A stretch of 64,000 nucleotides of DNA, from positions 2,604,001-2,668,000 of the forward strand of contig NC_018632.1 of NCBI RefSeq assembly GCF_000172635.2, read 5' to 3'. This DNA is from Alteromonas macleodii ATCC 27126. Its GTDB lineage: Bacteria > Pseudomonadota > Gammaproteobacteria > Enterobacterales > Alteromonadaceae. Of this stretch, positions 38,324-47,553 are shown in pieces (the first letter of the stretch is position 1; every line of letters starts with the position of its first letter). The notes under the pieces are model-generated. The model saw only the letters and a list, made by a program, of their open reading frames with translations, did no database searches and was not told the DNA's origin. The translations under genes and the position numbers were made by a program.

Positions 38324-39739
38324 ATGGAATCGATATTATTACATGAAGATAGACTTTTTCCTGCCGATGAAGCAACCCGAAGTGTTGCAAAGGCGCTGTA
38401 TAAGGAAATTCGAGATCTCCCTATCATAAGTCCACATGGCCATACTGACCCACGTTGGTTTGCACAAAACAATAATTTCACCAATGCAACCGAGTTGTTT
38501 ATCACCCCTGATCACTATGTGTTCAGAATGCTGTATAGCCAAGGTATTAAATTAACCGATATTGGTGTGCCACGTTGGGACGGCGGCGAAACGGAACAGG
38601 ATCCACGTAAAATCTGGAAACTTCTGGCAGATAACTATCATCTCTTTGCTGCCACACCGTCCCGTTTGTGGTTAGACACTGTATTTCACGATGTATTTGG
38701 TTTGCGAGAGATGTTGTGTAGCGACAACGCAACGCATTATTACGACCACATCACTGCGCAGCTTCAAGGGGATGACTTTAAACCCCGTGCGCTGATGGAC
38801 CGCTTCAATATTGAAGTGATTGCTACCACCGAAGGCGCGCTTGATGCCCTTCCCCATCACGCAGCGATTAAAGATACACCGTGGGCAAAGCGGGTTATCA
38901 CCACCTTTAGACCTGATGATGTAGTCGATGCTTCACGCGAAGATATTGTTTCAAACATTGAGAAACTTGGTGAACTCACCGGTGAAGACACTGCAACCTG
39001 GCAGGGCTACCTGAACGCAATTCGTGCACGACGTGCCGTCTTTAGAGAGCACGGTGCAACAGCAACAGATCACGGACACCCAACGGCGAACACAGCTGAT
39101 TTAAGTGAAGCTGAGTGTATTGCTTTATTCGATAAAGTAAGAAGTGGAAACAGTAACCCTGAAGAGCAAGAGCTATTTAGAGCGCAAATGCTTACCGAAT
39201 TAGCGGGAATGAGTGTAGAAGACGGCATGGTGATGCAAATTCACCCTGGTTCGTTTAGAAACCACAACAGTCAGCTCTTTACACAGTTTGGTCGCGATAA
39301 AGGCCACGACATTCCAATGCAAACAGATTTTGTTAAAGCGCTTCGCCCGTTACTCGGTAAATACGGTAACGAGCCTAACCTCGACATTATTCTATTTACA
39401 TTAGATGAAACCACGTACAGCCGTGAATTAGCGCCACTAGCGGGTCATTACCCTTGCCTGAAACTTGGTCCGTCTTGGTGGTTCCACGATAGCCCTGAAG
39501 GCATGTTGCGCTTTAGACATCAAGTGACAGAAACCGCAGGTTTCTTCAATACTGTTGGTTTTAATGACGATACGCGCGCGTTCTTATCTATCCCTGCACG
39601 TCATGATGTTGCCAGACGCATTGATTGTCGCTTCCTTGCACAGCTAGTTGTGGAGCACCGCATCAGTGAAACAGAAGCGGCCAGCATTGCAAGAAAACTC
39701 ACTTATGATTTTGCTAAACAAGCGTACAAACTGGGGTAA
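38324..39739 (+). CDS. uxaC: Uronate isomerase
   Basis: 471 residues. It isomerises galacturonate to tagaturonate and glucuronate to fructuronate. Seen: the metal-binding start SPHGHTDPRWFA, VIATTEGALDAL, MQIHPGSFRNHN and KLGPSWWFHDSPEGM. The start MESILLHEDRLFP follows AGAGAG at good spacing; the longer frame overlaps uxaA and is rejected. The stop is 2 bp before the next gene. Confidence 0.95.
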   Translation: MESILLHEDRLFPADEATRSVAKALYKEIRDLPIISPHGHTDPRWFAQNNNFTNATELFITPDHYVFRMLYSQGIKLTDIGVPRWDGGETEQDPRKIWKLLADNYHLFAATPSRLWLDTVFHDVFGLREMLCSDNATHYYDHITAQLQGDDFKPRALMDRFNIEVIATTEGALDALPHHAAIKDTPWAKRVITTFRPDDVVDASREDIVSNIEKLGELTGEDTATWQGYLNAIRARRAVFREHGATATDHGHPTANTADLSEAECIALFDKVRSGNSNPEEQELFRAQMLTELAGMSVEDGMVMQIHPGSFRNHNSQLFTQFGRDKGHDIPMQTDFVKALRPLLGKYGNEPNLDIILFTLDETTYSRELAPLAGHYPCLKLGPSWWFHDSPEGMLRFRHQVTETAGFFNTVGFNDDTRAFLSIPARHDVARRIDCRFLAQLVVEHRISETEAASIARKLTYDFAKQAYKLG

Positions 39740-39741
39740 TC

Positions 39742-41283
39742 ATGACAAAGCCGTTATCAATTTCAACGCTACCTCTTTTAAGTGACAGCGTAAGTAAACC
39801 AAATTACGATCTGGAAGCAACCGGTTGTGGCATTGTGCATATTGGTCCAGGTGCCTTTCACCGTGCGCACCAAGCGTATTATACCGAAAAGGCGCTGGCT
39901 TATGGCGGTGACTGGCGCATTCACGGTGTGTCAATGCGCAGCGCATCACTTAAAGAAGCGTTGAGTACACAAGACAATCTCTATGCGTTGTGTATTGTTG
40001 ATAACGAGCCTGAAACCCACATTATCGGCGCAATTAAAACCCTTTCTACATTAGCACATGATCGTGAAGACATTGTTGCTGCACTGGTAAACAAGCAAAC
40101 TAAAATTGTGACGCTTACCGTGACAGAAAAGGGCTATTGCCTTAATGCGCAAGGTCATCTAGATACTGATCACCCGGATATTAAAGCTGATCTAGTCACG
40201 CCAGAAACACCGGTAAGTGCAGTTGGCCTAATTGTGCAAGCGCTAGCTCAACGTAAGCAGGCAGGCTATGCAGATATTACCATTATCAGCTGTGACAACG
40301 TGTCAGACAACGGTAAAAAGCTGCAAAAAGCGGTGACCGAGTTCGCCAATAAAACGGATGAATCACTCGGCCAATGGATCAGCGAGAACATCGCCTTCCC
40401 CTGCACTATGGTTGACAGTATTACGCCAGCAACTGAAGACAGCTTCAAAGCCAATGTTGCCGCTGAGCTGGGTTTAACTGATAACTGGCCTATTCAGCGA
40501 GAGGCATTTACTCAATGGGTGGTTGAAGATAATTTTTCTGGCCCACGACCCGCTTGGGATAAAGTTGGCGTTACTTTTACTCATGATGTGAGCTTCTTTG
40601 AAAAAGCTAAGCTTCGCATTCTAAACGGCACACATTCAACACTGGCCTACATAGGGTTATTGCTTGGCAAGGAAACCGTATTCGACGCAATGCGTACCCC
40701 AGCCATAAAGCAACTGATTCAAACCATGTTGAAAGAAGAAATTGTTCCGTCTCTATCCAGTGATAACGAGAATACCGATAGCGGAACACAAGACTTCGAT
40801 CTGAACGCTTACGCACAAGACATTGTTAAGCGCTATGAGAATAAGCATATTCGCCACCTGTTGTCGCAAATTGCTTGGGATGGGTCACAGAAAATCCCAT
40901 TTCGAATTCTCGACACAGTACGCGATAACCTAAAAGCAAAACGAAATATTGATTTGCTCTGCAGTGCCGTTGCGGCCTGGTGCCTATTTGTAAACAACAA
41001 GGCACGTTTAAACGAAACTATCACCGACCCGCTAGATAGTATGTTAAGGGCTACAGCAAAATCGGTAGACTTTCAGGCGATAGAACTTGCTAAAAAATTG
41101 CTATCACTCGATACCATGTTCGCCGAACTGTCGGTAAATAATACGTTCAAGGAAAAGGTGCTCGAGAAAGTTAATCAGCTACTTGATATTTTATCGCACG
41201 AAAATAGCAACGACATTCAGCAAGGCTCTGCTACCACTACGTTAACAGAAAGTTCGCTAGATTCACTAAAAGGAACCGCGTGA
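39742..41283 (+). CDS. Mannitol dehydrogenase family oxidoreductase, UxuB-like (fructuronate/tagaturonate reductase)
   Basis: 513 residues, polyol-specific long-chain dehydrogenase. N-terminal NAD site GIVHIGPGAFHRAHQAYYTE (30-49); catalytic-site segments TVTEKGYCL and KLRILNGTHSTLAY. Sequence type is UxuB (D-mannonate oxidoreductase), not the shorter UxaB type. Yet the operon has altronate dehydratase and no mannonate dehydratase, so this enzyme may supply altronate from tagaturonate, or UxuA/UxaB are encoded elsewhere. It has a longer C-terminal tail than E. coli UxuB (about 25 residues, Ser/Thr-rich). Overlaps the next ATG (TGATG). Confidence 0.85.
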   Translation: MTKPLSISTLPLLSDSVSKPNYDLEATGCGIVHIGPGAFHRAHQAYYTEKALAYGGDWRIHGVSMRSASLKEALSTQDNLYALCIVDNEPETHIIGAIKTLSTLAHDREDIVAALVNKQTKIVTLTVTEKGYCLNAQGHLDTDHPDIKADLVTPETPVSAVGLIVQALAQRKQAGYADITIISCDNVSDNGKKLQKAVTEFANKTDESLGQWISENIAFPCTMVDSITPATEDSFKANVAAELGLTDNWPIQREAFTQWVVEDNFSGPRPAWDKVGVTFTHDVSFFEKAKLRILNGTHSTLAYIGLLLGKETVFDAMRTPAIKQLIQTMLKEEIVPSLSSDNENTDSGTQDFDLNAYAQDIVKRYENKHIRHLLSQIAWDGSQKIPFRILDTVRDNLKAKRNIDLLCSAVAAWCLFVNNKARLNETITDPLDSMLRATAKSVDFQAIELAKKLLSLDTMFAELSVNNTFKEKVLEKVNQLLDILSHENSNDIQQGSATTTLTESSLDSLKGTA

Positions 41284-41921
41284 TGAAAAGTACCTTTTCC
41301 ATGCTTAAAGGCGCCCCATTACTCCCTATTATTCAGCCTAAATCTGTTGACGAGGGGCTTCACCTAGCAGAAGCAATTGCAAATAGCGGCCTGTGCAACA
41401 TAGAAGTAGTGAATCGCAGCGACGCAGCATTTGAAGCCCTGTCAGCGATTAGAAAACAGTTTCCTGAACTCGTTGTGGGTATGGGCACATTGTTAAATCG
41501 CAACCACGTATTTGAAGCGTTGGATGCAGGCGCGCAATTTTTGATAACGCCCACAAGCTCAGAGACATTGCTCGATACACTGATTGCTTCAAATGCACCC
41601 TTTTTGCCGGGCGTCGCTACGCCTGCCGATATTCTTTTGGCGCACCAAAAAGGCATACGCGAAATGAAGTTCTTTCCTGCGAGTCTTAGCGGCGGTACAC
41701 CTTTTCTTAAAGCGATTTCAAGCGTATTTAGCGATGTTTGCTTTTGCCCTACCGGCGGCATTAATGGCGAAAACGCGAATGAGTATCTCTCGCTTGGCAA
41801 TGTAAGAGCAGTAGGCGGTACATGGATGATGCCGAAGGCAGCCATTGAAGCAAAAAATTGGCAAGCTATAACTTTGGCATGTCAACAAAGCCTAACATTG
41901 TTTGATGAGGCTGCGGCATGA
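41283..41921 (+). CDS. eda: KDPG aldolase, second copy
   Basis: 212 residues. Schiff-base Lys129 in REMKFFPASLSGG, Glu41 in NIEVVNRS and FCPTGGING. Clearly divergent from the HexR-linked copy at 7,411 (for example VNRSDAAF in place of VTLRTPAA), so this is not a recent duplication. It closes the galacturonate route with kdgK: KDG to KDPG to pyruvate plus glyceraldehyde-3-phosphate. The ATG overlaps the preceding stop and its own stop overlaps kdgK (ATGA). Confidence 0.93.
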   Translation: MKSTFSMLKGAPLLPIIQPKSVDEGLHLAEAIANSGLCNIEVVNRSDAAFEALSAIRKQFPELVVGMGTLLNRNHVFEALDAGAQFLITPTSSETLLDTLIASNAPFLPGVATPADILLAHQKGIREMKFFPASLSGGTPFLKAISSVFSDVCFCPTGGINGENANEYLSLGNVRAVGGTWMMPKAAIEAKNWQAITLACQQSLTLFDEAAA

Positions 41922-42889
41922 GCATAGTTGATACCAACCAAAGAATGGTTATTTTTGGCGAGTGCATGGTAGAGCTTCGAAGCACTCAGCGTGAATCATC
42001 AGTTAGTATACGCGATGAAAACACAGATAATAATCTGATGGCGAAAAGCTTTGCTGGCGACACGTACAACACTGCGGTTTATTTAAAACGCTGCTTGCCT
42101 TCATCTTCCATTAGTTACTTAACGGCGATCGGCGCAGACTTTTTAAGCGATGAGCTGCTGTTTAAAATGGGTGAGCACGAAATTAACACTGATTTAGTGT
42201 TTCGCTCGTCGTCGCGTAACCTTGGCCTGTATATGATCCGCAACGACAACGAAGGTGAAAGAACCTTTGCATATTGGCGTAACCAATCTGCAGCAACACA
42301 GACGCTCAACATTATGAAGGGCGCTGAATTTGCTTGTGATTGGTTTTATTTGAGCGGTATCTCTATTGCCATTTTAGATGACGAACAGCGCGCTACACTT
42401 TTCGAACTGATTTCGTCCCTCAAGGCCAAAGGCAGTAAGATTGCCTTTGATCCTAATTATCGAGCTCGTCTTTGGTCATCTCAAGAAGATGCCAAATACT
42501 GGACGGGTAAGGCATATGCTGAAGCAGACTTGGCGTTCCCAGGTGCAGACGACCATTTAATGCTGTTTGGCCACACTAATGCTGATGAAATATTTAGCTA
42601 TTTAGCCGACAAACAAATTGAAGAAATCGTTATGAAAAACGGGGCGGTTGGCGTTCATATACTCCGTCAACAAGAACAATGTATTGTGCCTGTTGAGCGT
42701 GTTGAACAGGTGGTTGATACAACGGCTGCTGGCGATGCATTTAATGGCGGTTATATGGCCGCTCGACTTGCAGGTAGAAAACCTGTTGAGAGCGCAAGCT
42801 ATGGGGCAAAAGTGGCAGCGACTGTGATTACCTACCCCGGTGCCATTATATCAGGCGATGCCTTCACTAATCACATACCGTCGCTATAG
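41918..42889 (+). CDS. kdgK: 2-keto-3-deoxygluconate kinase
   Basis: 323 residues, PfkB family. It phosphorylates KDG to KDPG. Seen: VIFGECMVELRS, AGDTYNTAVYLKR, the phosphate-binding end motif DTTAAGDAFNGGYMAARL with catalytic Asp. Both the Kdu branch and the Uxa branch in this locus end in KDG, so this is the common exit. Four-base overlap with eda. Confidence 0.95.
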   Translation: MSIVDTNQRMVIFGECMVELRSTQRESSVSIRDENTDNNLMAKSFAGDTYNTAVYLKRCLPSSSISYLTAIGADFLSDELLFKMGEHEINTDLVFRSSSRNLGLYMIRNDNEGERTFAYWRNQSAATQTLNIMKGAEFACDWFYLSGISIAILDDEQRATLFELISSLKAKGSKIAFDPNYRARLWSSQEDAKYWTGKAYAEADLAFPGADDHLMLFGHTNADEIFSYLADKQIEEIVMKNGAVGVHILRQQEQCIVPVERVEQVVDTTAAGDAFNGGYMAARLAGRKPVESASYGAKVAATVITYPGAIISGDAFTNHIPSL

Positions 42890-42900
42890 TCGGTATGTGA
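42871..42900 (+). terminator. Hairpin across the kdgK stop
   Basis: TCACATACCG / CGGTATGTGA, 10-bp perfect stem with a 10-nt loop that includes the kdgK stop codon, followed by a C/T-rich tract. Plausible but imperfect terminator. Confidence 0.5.
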
Positions 42901-43033
42901 CATTCCTCTTTCTTTTCTCTTCTATTTCCTGCCATTGTAACCATAAGCAAGCACGCTAATTAAGATAAAGGCGATCCCCCACTAAAAAACGCGGCACGCC
43001 CGCAATAACGCGCCACTTCATTTTTATGTGAGC

Positions 43034-43969
43034 TTACAACGTGTCTCGATATACGTATTTTGCCAGTGGGTGCGCTGTCGCTTTTAGCTCTCGCACAAAT
43101 ATTTGCGCCATTTTAGCCGCGCCTACTACGTTCAAGTGAGTGTCGTCCGTTTTTCCTTCAGGGTAGCGTGCATAAAGGTCGGCGGGCACCTTAATGAAGT
43201 AATGGTTGCTGTTAGGCTCGCCTACCTGAGCAAGAAAATCGCAAGTTAAAGCGTTCATAGGAATAAATGGCACGTTATTTTGTGCTGCCACTTTCTTCGC
43301 TGTATCGGCATACGCCAGCAACGTCCGTTTTAATACACCTTCCTCAGTGAAATGACGCCTGCAAATACTACTTGCGATAATCACTGATGCCCCTTTTGCT
43401 TCAACATCCTGAACAAACTGATTCAAGTAAGCTGGATAAGCATTTTCCGGGTCGGCATAGCGAGCAGGATCCGACTGTTTTTGATCGTTATGACCAAACT
43501 GAATAGCCACAAAATCACCTTCAGACAGATCGGATAACAGAAGCTGCCAGCGTCCCTCATCTACAAATCGCTTTGTGCTTCTGCCGTTAGCCGCGTGGTT
43601 TTTAATATTAAGATTGGGCAGCATGAATTCAGGAAGCAATTGCCCCCACCCACGTTCTGGATATGACAACATAGGCTTGTCTGACATGGTTGAGTCGCCA
43701 ACCAGATGTAGGGTAACTGGCTTTTTGTAGGGTGGAGCTTTTACAGCCTCTTCACTGCCTTTATTAGTAGCGCTTTGGATTGAAGCACTTTGGGAACCCG
43801 AACTGGTAAGTGCATAAGCGCTAGATTGCGCCGCGTAACTAATGTGAAGTGTACTCGTGCCTTGCTGGTCTGCCACTGTAAAAGTACTCGATACAACAAA
43901 AACGCTTGCAAGACTGTAGCGCAGCGCGTTGAATATTTTCCCTGTGGTGGGTTTACTTGAATTTTTCAC
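43034..43969 (-). CDS. Rhamnogalacturonan acetylesterase-type SGNH hydrolase
   Basis: 311 residues. Long N-terminal export region (membrane-like stretch about 17-33). SGNH motifs: LVGDSTM with nucleophile Ser93, Gly in NHAANGRSTKRF, QFGHNDQK (Asn), and DDTHLN (Asp-His). It removes acetyl groups from rhamnogalacturonan or homogalacturonan backbones in the periplasm or outside. The GTG start at 43969 is chosen because AAGGAG is 7 nt upstream; a TTG six codons earlier lies before that SD. Read downstream of the TonB receptor but separated by its terminator. Confidence 0.86.
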   Translation of the reverse strand: MKNSSKPTTGKIFNALRYSLASVFVVSSTFTVADQQGTSTLHISYAAQSSAYALTSSGSQSASIQSATNKGSEEAVKAPPYKKPVTLHLVGDSTMSDKPMLSYPERGWGQLLPEFMLPNLNIKNHAANGRSTKRFVDEGRWQLLLSDLSEGDFVAIQFGHNDQKQSDPARYADPENAYPAYLNQFVQDVEAKGASVIIASSICRRHFTEEGVLKRTLLAYADTAKKVAAQNNVPFIPMNALTCDFLAQVGEPNSNHYFIKVPADLYARYPEGKTDDTHLNVVGAAKMAQIFVRELKATAHPLAKYVYRDTL

Positions 43970-44070
43970 ACCTTTTCTCCTTTTCAATATTTCTATTGTT
44001 GCGATGCAAATTGCTCAAAAAGTGAGATAGAGGCGTGCTGAACTCCTCCCGGCCTACACTTTTTGCACAT

Positions 44071-44095
44071 AAAAAAGGCCATCAATACGATGGCC
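44071..44095 (-). terminator. Terminator of the TonB receptor gene
   Basis: Minus strand: stem GGCCATC / GATGGCC, loop GTATT, then TTTTTT. About 80 bp after the receptor stop. Confidence 0.85.
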
Positions 44096-44138
44096 AAACA
44101 CACCCGTCTTCACGGAACACAACATTTAATTATTATCT

Positions 44139-44174
44139 CAGGCCGGCCAACATAATTGGCCGGCCTGTTTTTTT
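44139..44174 (+). terminator. Strong plus-direction terminator at the receptor stop
   Basis: CAGGCCGGCCAA / TTGGCCGGCCTG, 12-bp perfect stem, loop CATAA, followed by seven T on the plus strand, reaching the receptor stop codon (44173). No plus-strand gene ends here, so it may block antisense transcription into the receptor gene, or act weakly for minus. Confidence 0.8.
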
Positions 44175-46872
44175 ACATAGTATAACGAGCGCCAAGGAAG
44201 AACTGACGGCCCGTGTGGTTGTACTCACGTACCAAGTTCAAAGAGCCATCACCCGTGGTAAACAAGCGCTCGTACTCATCGGTAAGATTAATGACTTCAA
44301 AGGTCAACGTTAGCTCGTCGTTTACGTTATAAAATGACGAGAAATCTACCTGCGTAGGTCCTGTCGTACCGTGCGCAACGTTACCATTGCTGCCAGTAAA
44401 GTCTGTCAGGTAATCGTCGCGTTTGTTAACTGACACACGCGCACCGTATTGGTCTGTTTCGTAATACACCGTAAAGTTGTACGATGTTTCACTCATACCT
44501 TCGATGTCGTCAGCATTAACGTGCGTATAGTTCGACACGATACCCATGTTTTCGAACAGTCCTGGTAAGAAACTTAGCGGCTGCTGATAAATTAACTCAT
44601 AACCGCTTACACTTCTGTCTTCAGCGTTAATTGGACTGCTATGCTCGTATGGAATAGTGCGTGGGTCTAGCGCAATTACAGGGTCAAACTGTGCATCGTT
44701 GTCGATAAAGTCGTAGTAAGCACTGTCGACTAAACGCTCTTCTGATGCGCGAACAATCCAGTTATCAATGTCTTTGTAGAACACTGTTGCTGCTAGTAGC
44801 GCTTCGTCATCGAAGTACCATTCAACACCAAAGTCAACGTTGTTCGACGTAAACGGATCAAGGAATGGGTTCCCCACGCTCACCGAGCCGTTAATATAAT
44901 CAAAGCTTGGGTTACCAGGGTTTAATGAGTTCAGGCTTGGGCGAGTCATAGACTGTGTTAAGCCAAGGCGAACAACTACGTCATCAGTTGCTTCAAGTGC
45001 TAAGTTAACTGCTGGTAAAAAGTTATTGTATTCGTTTTCGATTTGTACCGTTTCGCCTTGAATAAAGCCTTCAGAGGTGGTGGTTGTTTTCACATAACGC
45101 ACACCGTAATTAGCGCGAAGTAACATGTCGGCAATCTCATAGCTCGTATCAAGCTCAAGGTACATAGCTGATGTTTCTTCGCCTACTTGCCAGCTTTGTG
45201 CAGAACGCGGTGTCCAAACAACATCTAACAATTGGCTATTAATAGCGTCAAAGTCGGCTACAAGGAACGGGTCAAGAGGGCCATCAAAACCACTTCCGAA
45301 ATCGTCTACCGGCATAATTTCAGCAAAACCTACTGCCGAGTCTTGATCCGGGAAGCCATTTATTTGCTCTTCACTGTAGGTTACAACACGGTCATTGTAG
45401 GCAAAGCCAGCCTTAATAGTGACTTCATCACCTAAGTATGTCGCATCAAATTTGACCGTGTCGTTTTCACGCAATACATCAGTAGCACGTAATCGGCCAT
45501 CGCTTAGGTTATAGTTGCTTGCATCGTTAACATCGTAACCGTAAGTCACTTCTGGCGCGTTGCTGTTATTGCTAAAGTCAAAGCCGTAGCTGGTTTCTTC
45601 CAGCAGCGTCATATTGTAACGATATTGCTCTGAACGAGCGTCAGACTCTGCTGTACCGGCCATCATATCAAGTTTAAGGTTTTCACCAATAAACCACTCG
45701 CCAGAAATTACGAATTGGCTAAAGTCAGTAGTTGATTCTTGTAAACGGCTTTCAATACGCGATTTGATACCGTCGTACGTACCAGCCAGCACCTGTTGAC
45801 CATTAGGATGAACAGTAATAGAGGTAGGCGTAATTTCTTCGAATGTACTTCTGAACATGTGGAAGAAGTTATACATGGTACGGGTGTTATCAAGTTTGGA
45901 CACTAAACCGTCTAGCGTAAGTGTGAAATTATCTGTTGCAGCCCACTGAATTGAACCGGTGAAGCCTACACGCTCTTGATCATTACCAAAGTAGTCAGGT
46001 CTAGGTAAACGTGGTGTCCATAAACAATTAATCGGGTCTACCGACTCACCTTCATACTGGCAATCATCTACGTCAGGTGTGCCGTTAACAACCGTGTTTG
46101 ATGTATCGCCAAAGATGCCACCACCATCGCGAACTGGAGTAGTCCAACGAACTGTACCAAAACCTTCCTGTCTTACTGTGCGCTCTGAGAACGCGGCCGA
46201 GAAAAGCACACCGACTTTGTCGTCAGCGAAACGGTTGCTGATCATGAAAGCGGCGCGAGGATCGGTCTCTTCTGTAATGCTGTTATAGCCGCCTTGAAGA
46301 GATGAAACGAATTTAAAACCGTCGTAATCAAACGGCTTTGCCGAGTACAGATCAACCGTACCTGCAATGCCGCCTTCTTCCATAGAGGCGGTAGGAGATT
46401 TTTGAATATCTACGCGGTTGAACAATTCAGAAGCGAAAATGTTAAAGTCAAAGCCACGTCCACCGTTTACACCGCCACCTGAGTCAGTGCCATCTGTACT
46501 TGCTGGCACTTCCATGCCATTAAGTGTTGTGCGGGTAAATGAAGGGCTCAAACCACGCAAAGTAATTTGGCGCCCTTCTCCACCTTCACGAGAAATGGCT
46601 ACGCCGGGTACACGTTGAATTGACTCAGCAATATTTAAGTCCGGGAATTTACCAATGTCTTGCGCAACAATTGATTCTTTACTGTTAACTGATGTTCGCT
46701 TTTCCATCAGTGATTTATTAAGTGATCCACGAAAGCCTGATACTTCAATGACTTCCATATTTTGCGCTTCGGTTTCACTGGCTTGTTCGTCTGTGGCTTC
46801 TTGCGCATGAATATGTGCGCCTGACAACGCTAGCGTAACAAGAACAGCGAGTTGCTTTTTCTTTGGTAACAT
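44173..46872 (-). CDS. TonB-dependent outer-membrane receptor, likely for pectin fragments
   Basis: 899 residues. Signal peptide (about 1-24, LAVLVTLALSGAHIHAQ). A TonB-box-like MEVIEVSGFRGSL, plug domain with DIGKFPDLNIAESIQRVPGV, ITLRGLSPSFTRTTLNGMEVP, and a 22-strand barrel ending FFLGARYTM with terminal aromatic. It belongs to the large receptor type (about 900 residues) used by marine bacteria for oligosaccharides. The start at 46872 is supported by GGAGAAAC; a 29-codon longer frame is rejected. It is divergent from the GH105 gene, with operator palindromes between them. Confidence 0.92.
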   Translation of the reverse strand: MLPKKKQLAVLVTLALSGAHIHAQEATDEQASETEAQNMEVIEVSGFRGSLNKSLMEKRTSVNSKESIVAQDIGKFPDLNIAESIQRVPGVAISREGGEGRQITLRGLSPSFTRTTLNGMEVPASTDGTDSGGGVNGGRGFDFNIFASELFNRVDIQKSPTASMEEGGIAGTVDLYSAKPFDYDGFKFVSSLQGGYNSITEETDPRAAFMISNRFADDKVGVLFSAAFSERTVRQEGFGTVRWTTPVRDGGGIFGDTSNTVVNGTPDVDDCQYEGESVDPINCLWTPRLPRPDYFGNDQERVGFTGSIQWAATDNFTLTLDGLVSKLDNTRTMYNFFHMFRSTFEEITPTSITVHPNGQQVLAGTYDGIKSRIESRLQESTTDFSQFVISGEWFIGENLKLDMMAGTAESDARSEQYRYNMTLLEETSYGFDFSNNSNAPEVTYGYDVNDASNYNLSDGRLRATDVLRENDTVKFDATYLGDEVTIKAGFAYNDRVVTYSEEQINGFPDQDSAVGFAEIMPVDDFGSGFDGPLDPFLVADFDAINSQLLDVVWTPRSAQSWQVGEETSAMYLELDTSYEIADMLLRANYGVRYVKTTTTSEGFIQGETVQIENEYNNFLPAVNLALEATDDVVVRLGLTQSMTRPSLNSLNPGNPSFDYINGSVSVGNPFLDPFTSNNVDFGVEWYFDDEALLAATVFYKDIDNWIVRASEERLVDSAYYDFIDNDAQFDPVIALDPRTIPYEHSSPINAEDRSVSGYELIYQQPLSFLPGLFENMGIVSNYTHVNADDIEGMSETSYNFTVYYETDQYGARVSVNKRDDYLTDFTGSNGNVAHGTTGPTQVDFSSFYNVNDELTLTFEVINLTDEYERLFTTGDGSLNLVREYNHTGRQFFLGARYTM

Positions 46873-47271
46873 TGTTGTTTCTCCGGTTTTTATATTTATA
46901 AGAGACGCGCATACTGACAAAAGGTGAAGATGCTTTTGAAACGTGTGTGAACTATTCAAATTTACACAAATTCAACATTTATCGTATTTAACCATTTCAC
47001 TCCCCTTTATGCCACCGGATAACATTTTGGTGATTAATACCGTCAATGCTTTACATTTATCCGATAGCACGTCTTGGCTGTTAAGGAAGCGAAAACGCGT
47101 CAATTCTAATTCATTCTCTATAGTGGTCTCGTAAACGACCAAAACCTTGAATGAGAAGAGTTGCAGGGTACAGCTATGTTTTCTAATTAACGCAAAACTT
47201 CTCTTCGGCAATAATGTAAACCTCGAAAACAACACTCAAGCTTTACATTTGATTTACATCCTAAACAGTTA
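46873..47271. other. Left part of the receptor/GH105 spacer
   Basis: AT-rich noncoding DNA holding the receptor promoter. At 47010-47018 TGCCACCGG is one complete half of the locus operator, followed by unrelated bases (ATAAC). Short frames here show no coding character. Confidence 0.5.
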
Positions 47272-47285
47272 TGCTACCGGTGGCA
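47272..47285. promoter_or_regulatory. Operator in the receptor/GH105 spacer
   Basis: TGCTACCGGTGGCA, one mismatch from a perfect palindrome and one base from the kduD/uxaA operators. 400 bp upstream of the receptor gene, 269 bp before GH105. Confidence 0.75.
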
Positions 47286-47472
47286 ACAATTTTGTTGAAA
47301 AAATTTACAATAAGAAGAAATTTGATATGCAATGATGAAAGAAGAAGAGACTATAGAAACTAACCAAAGCAGGATGAGCACTTTAATTAAAACACTTAAA
47401 AACAGTCACTTACGTCATATCGGCCACTTTTTCAACGCGTAAAATAAAAGTTAAAAAATGTAAATAATTCCG

Positions 47473-47514
47473 TTGACATATGAGCAAATAAAAACCATCA
47501 TGCTACCGGTAGCA
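47473..47514 (+). promoter_or_regulatory. GH105 promoter with overlapping operator
   Basis: TTGACA (47473-47478), 17-bp spacer, CATCAT (47496-47501), then the perfect palindrome TGCTACCGGTAGCA (47501-47514) at the expected transcription start. It lies 40 bp before the GH105 start codon. Confidence 0.8.
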
Positions 47515-47553
47515 CAGAGTGTATTTACAATGTTATAAAAATAAGGGTTTGTT

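Noticed and set aside
46943..47335. Overlapping short frames on both strands (60-87 codons)
   Set aside because: They lie in the AT-rich regulatory spacer with operators, have no SD and no plausible protein features.
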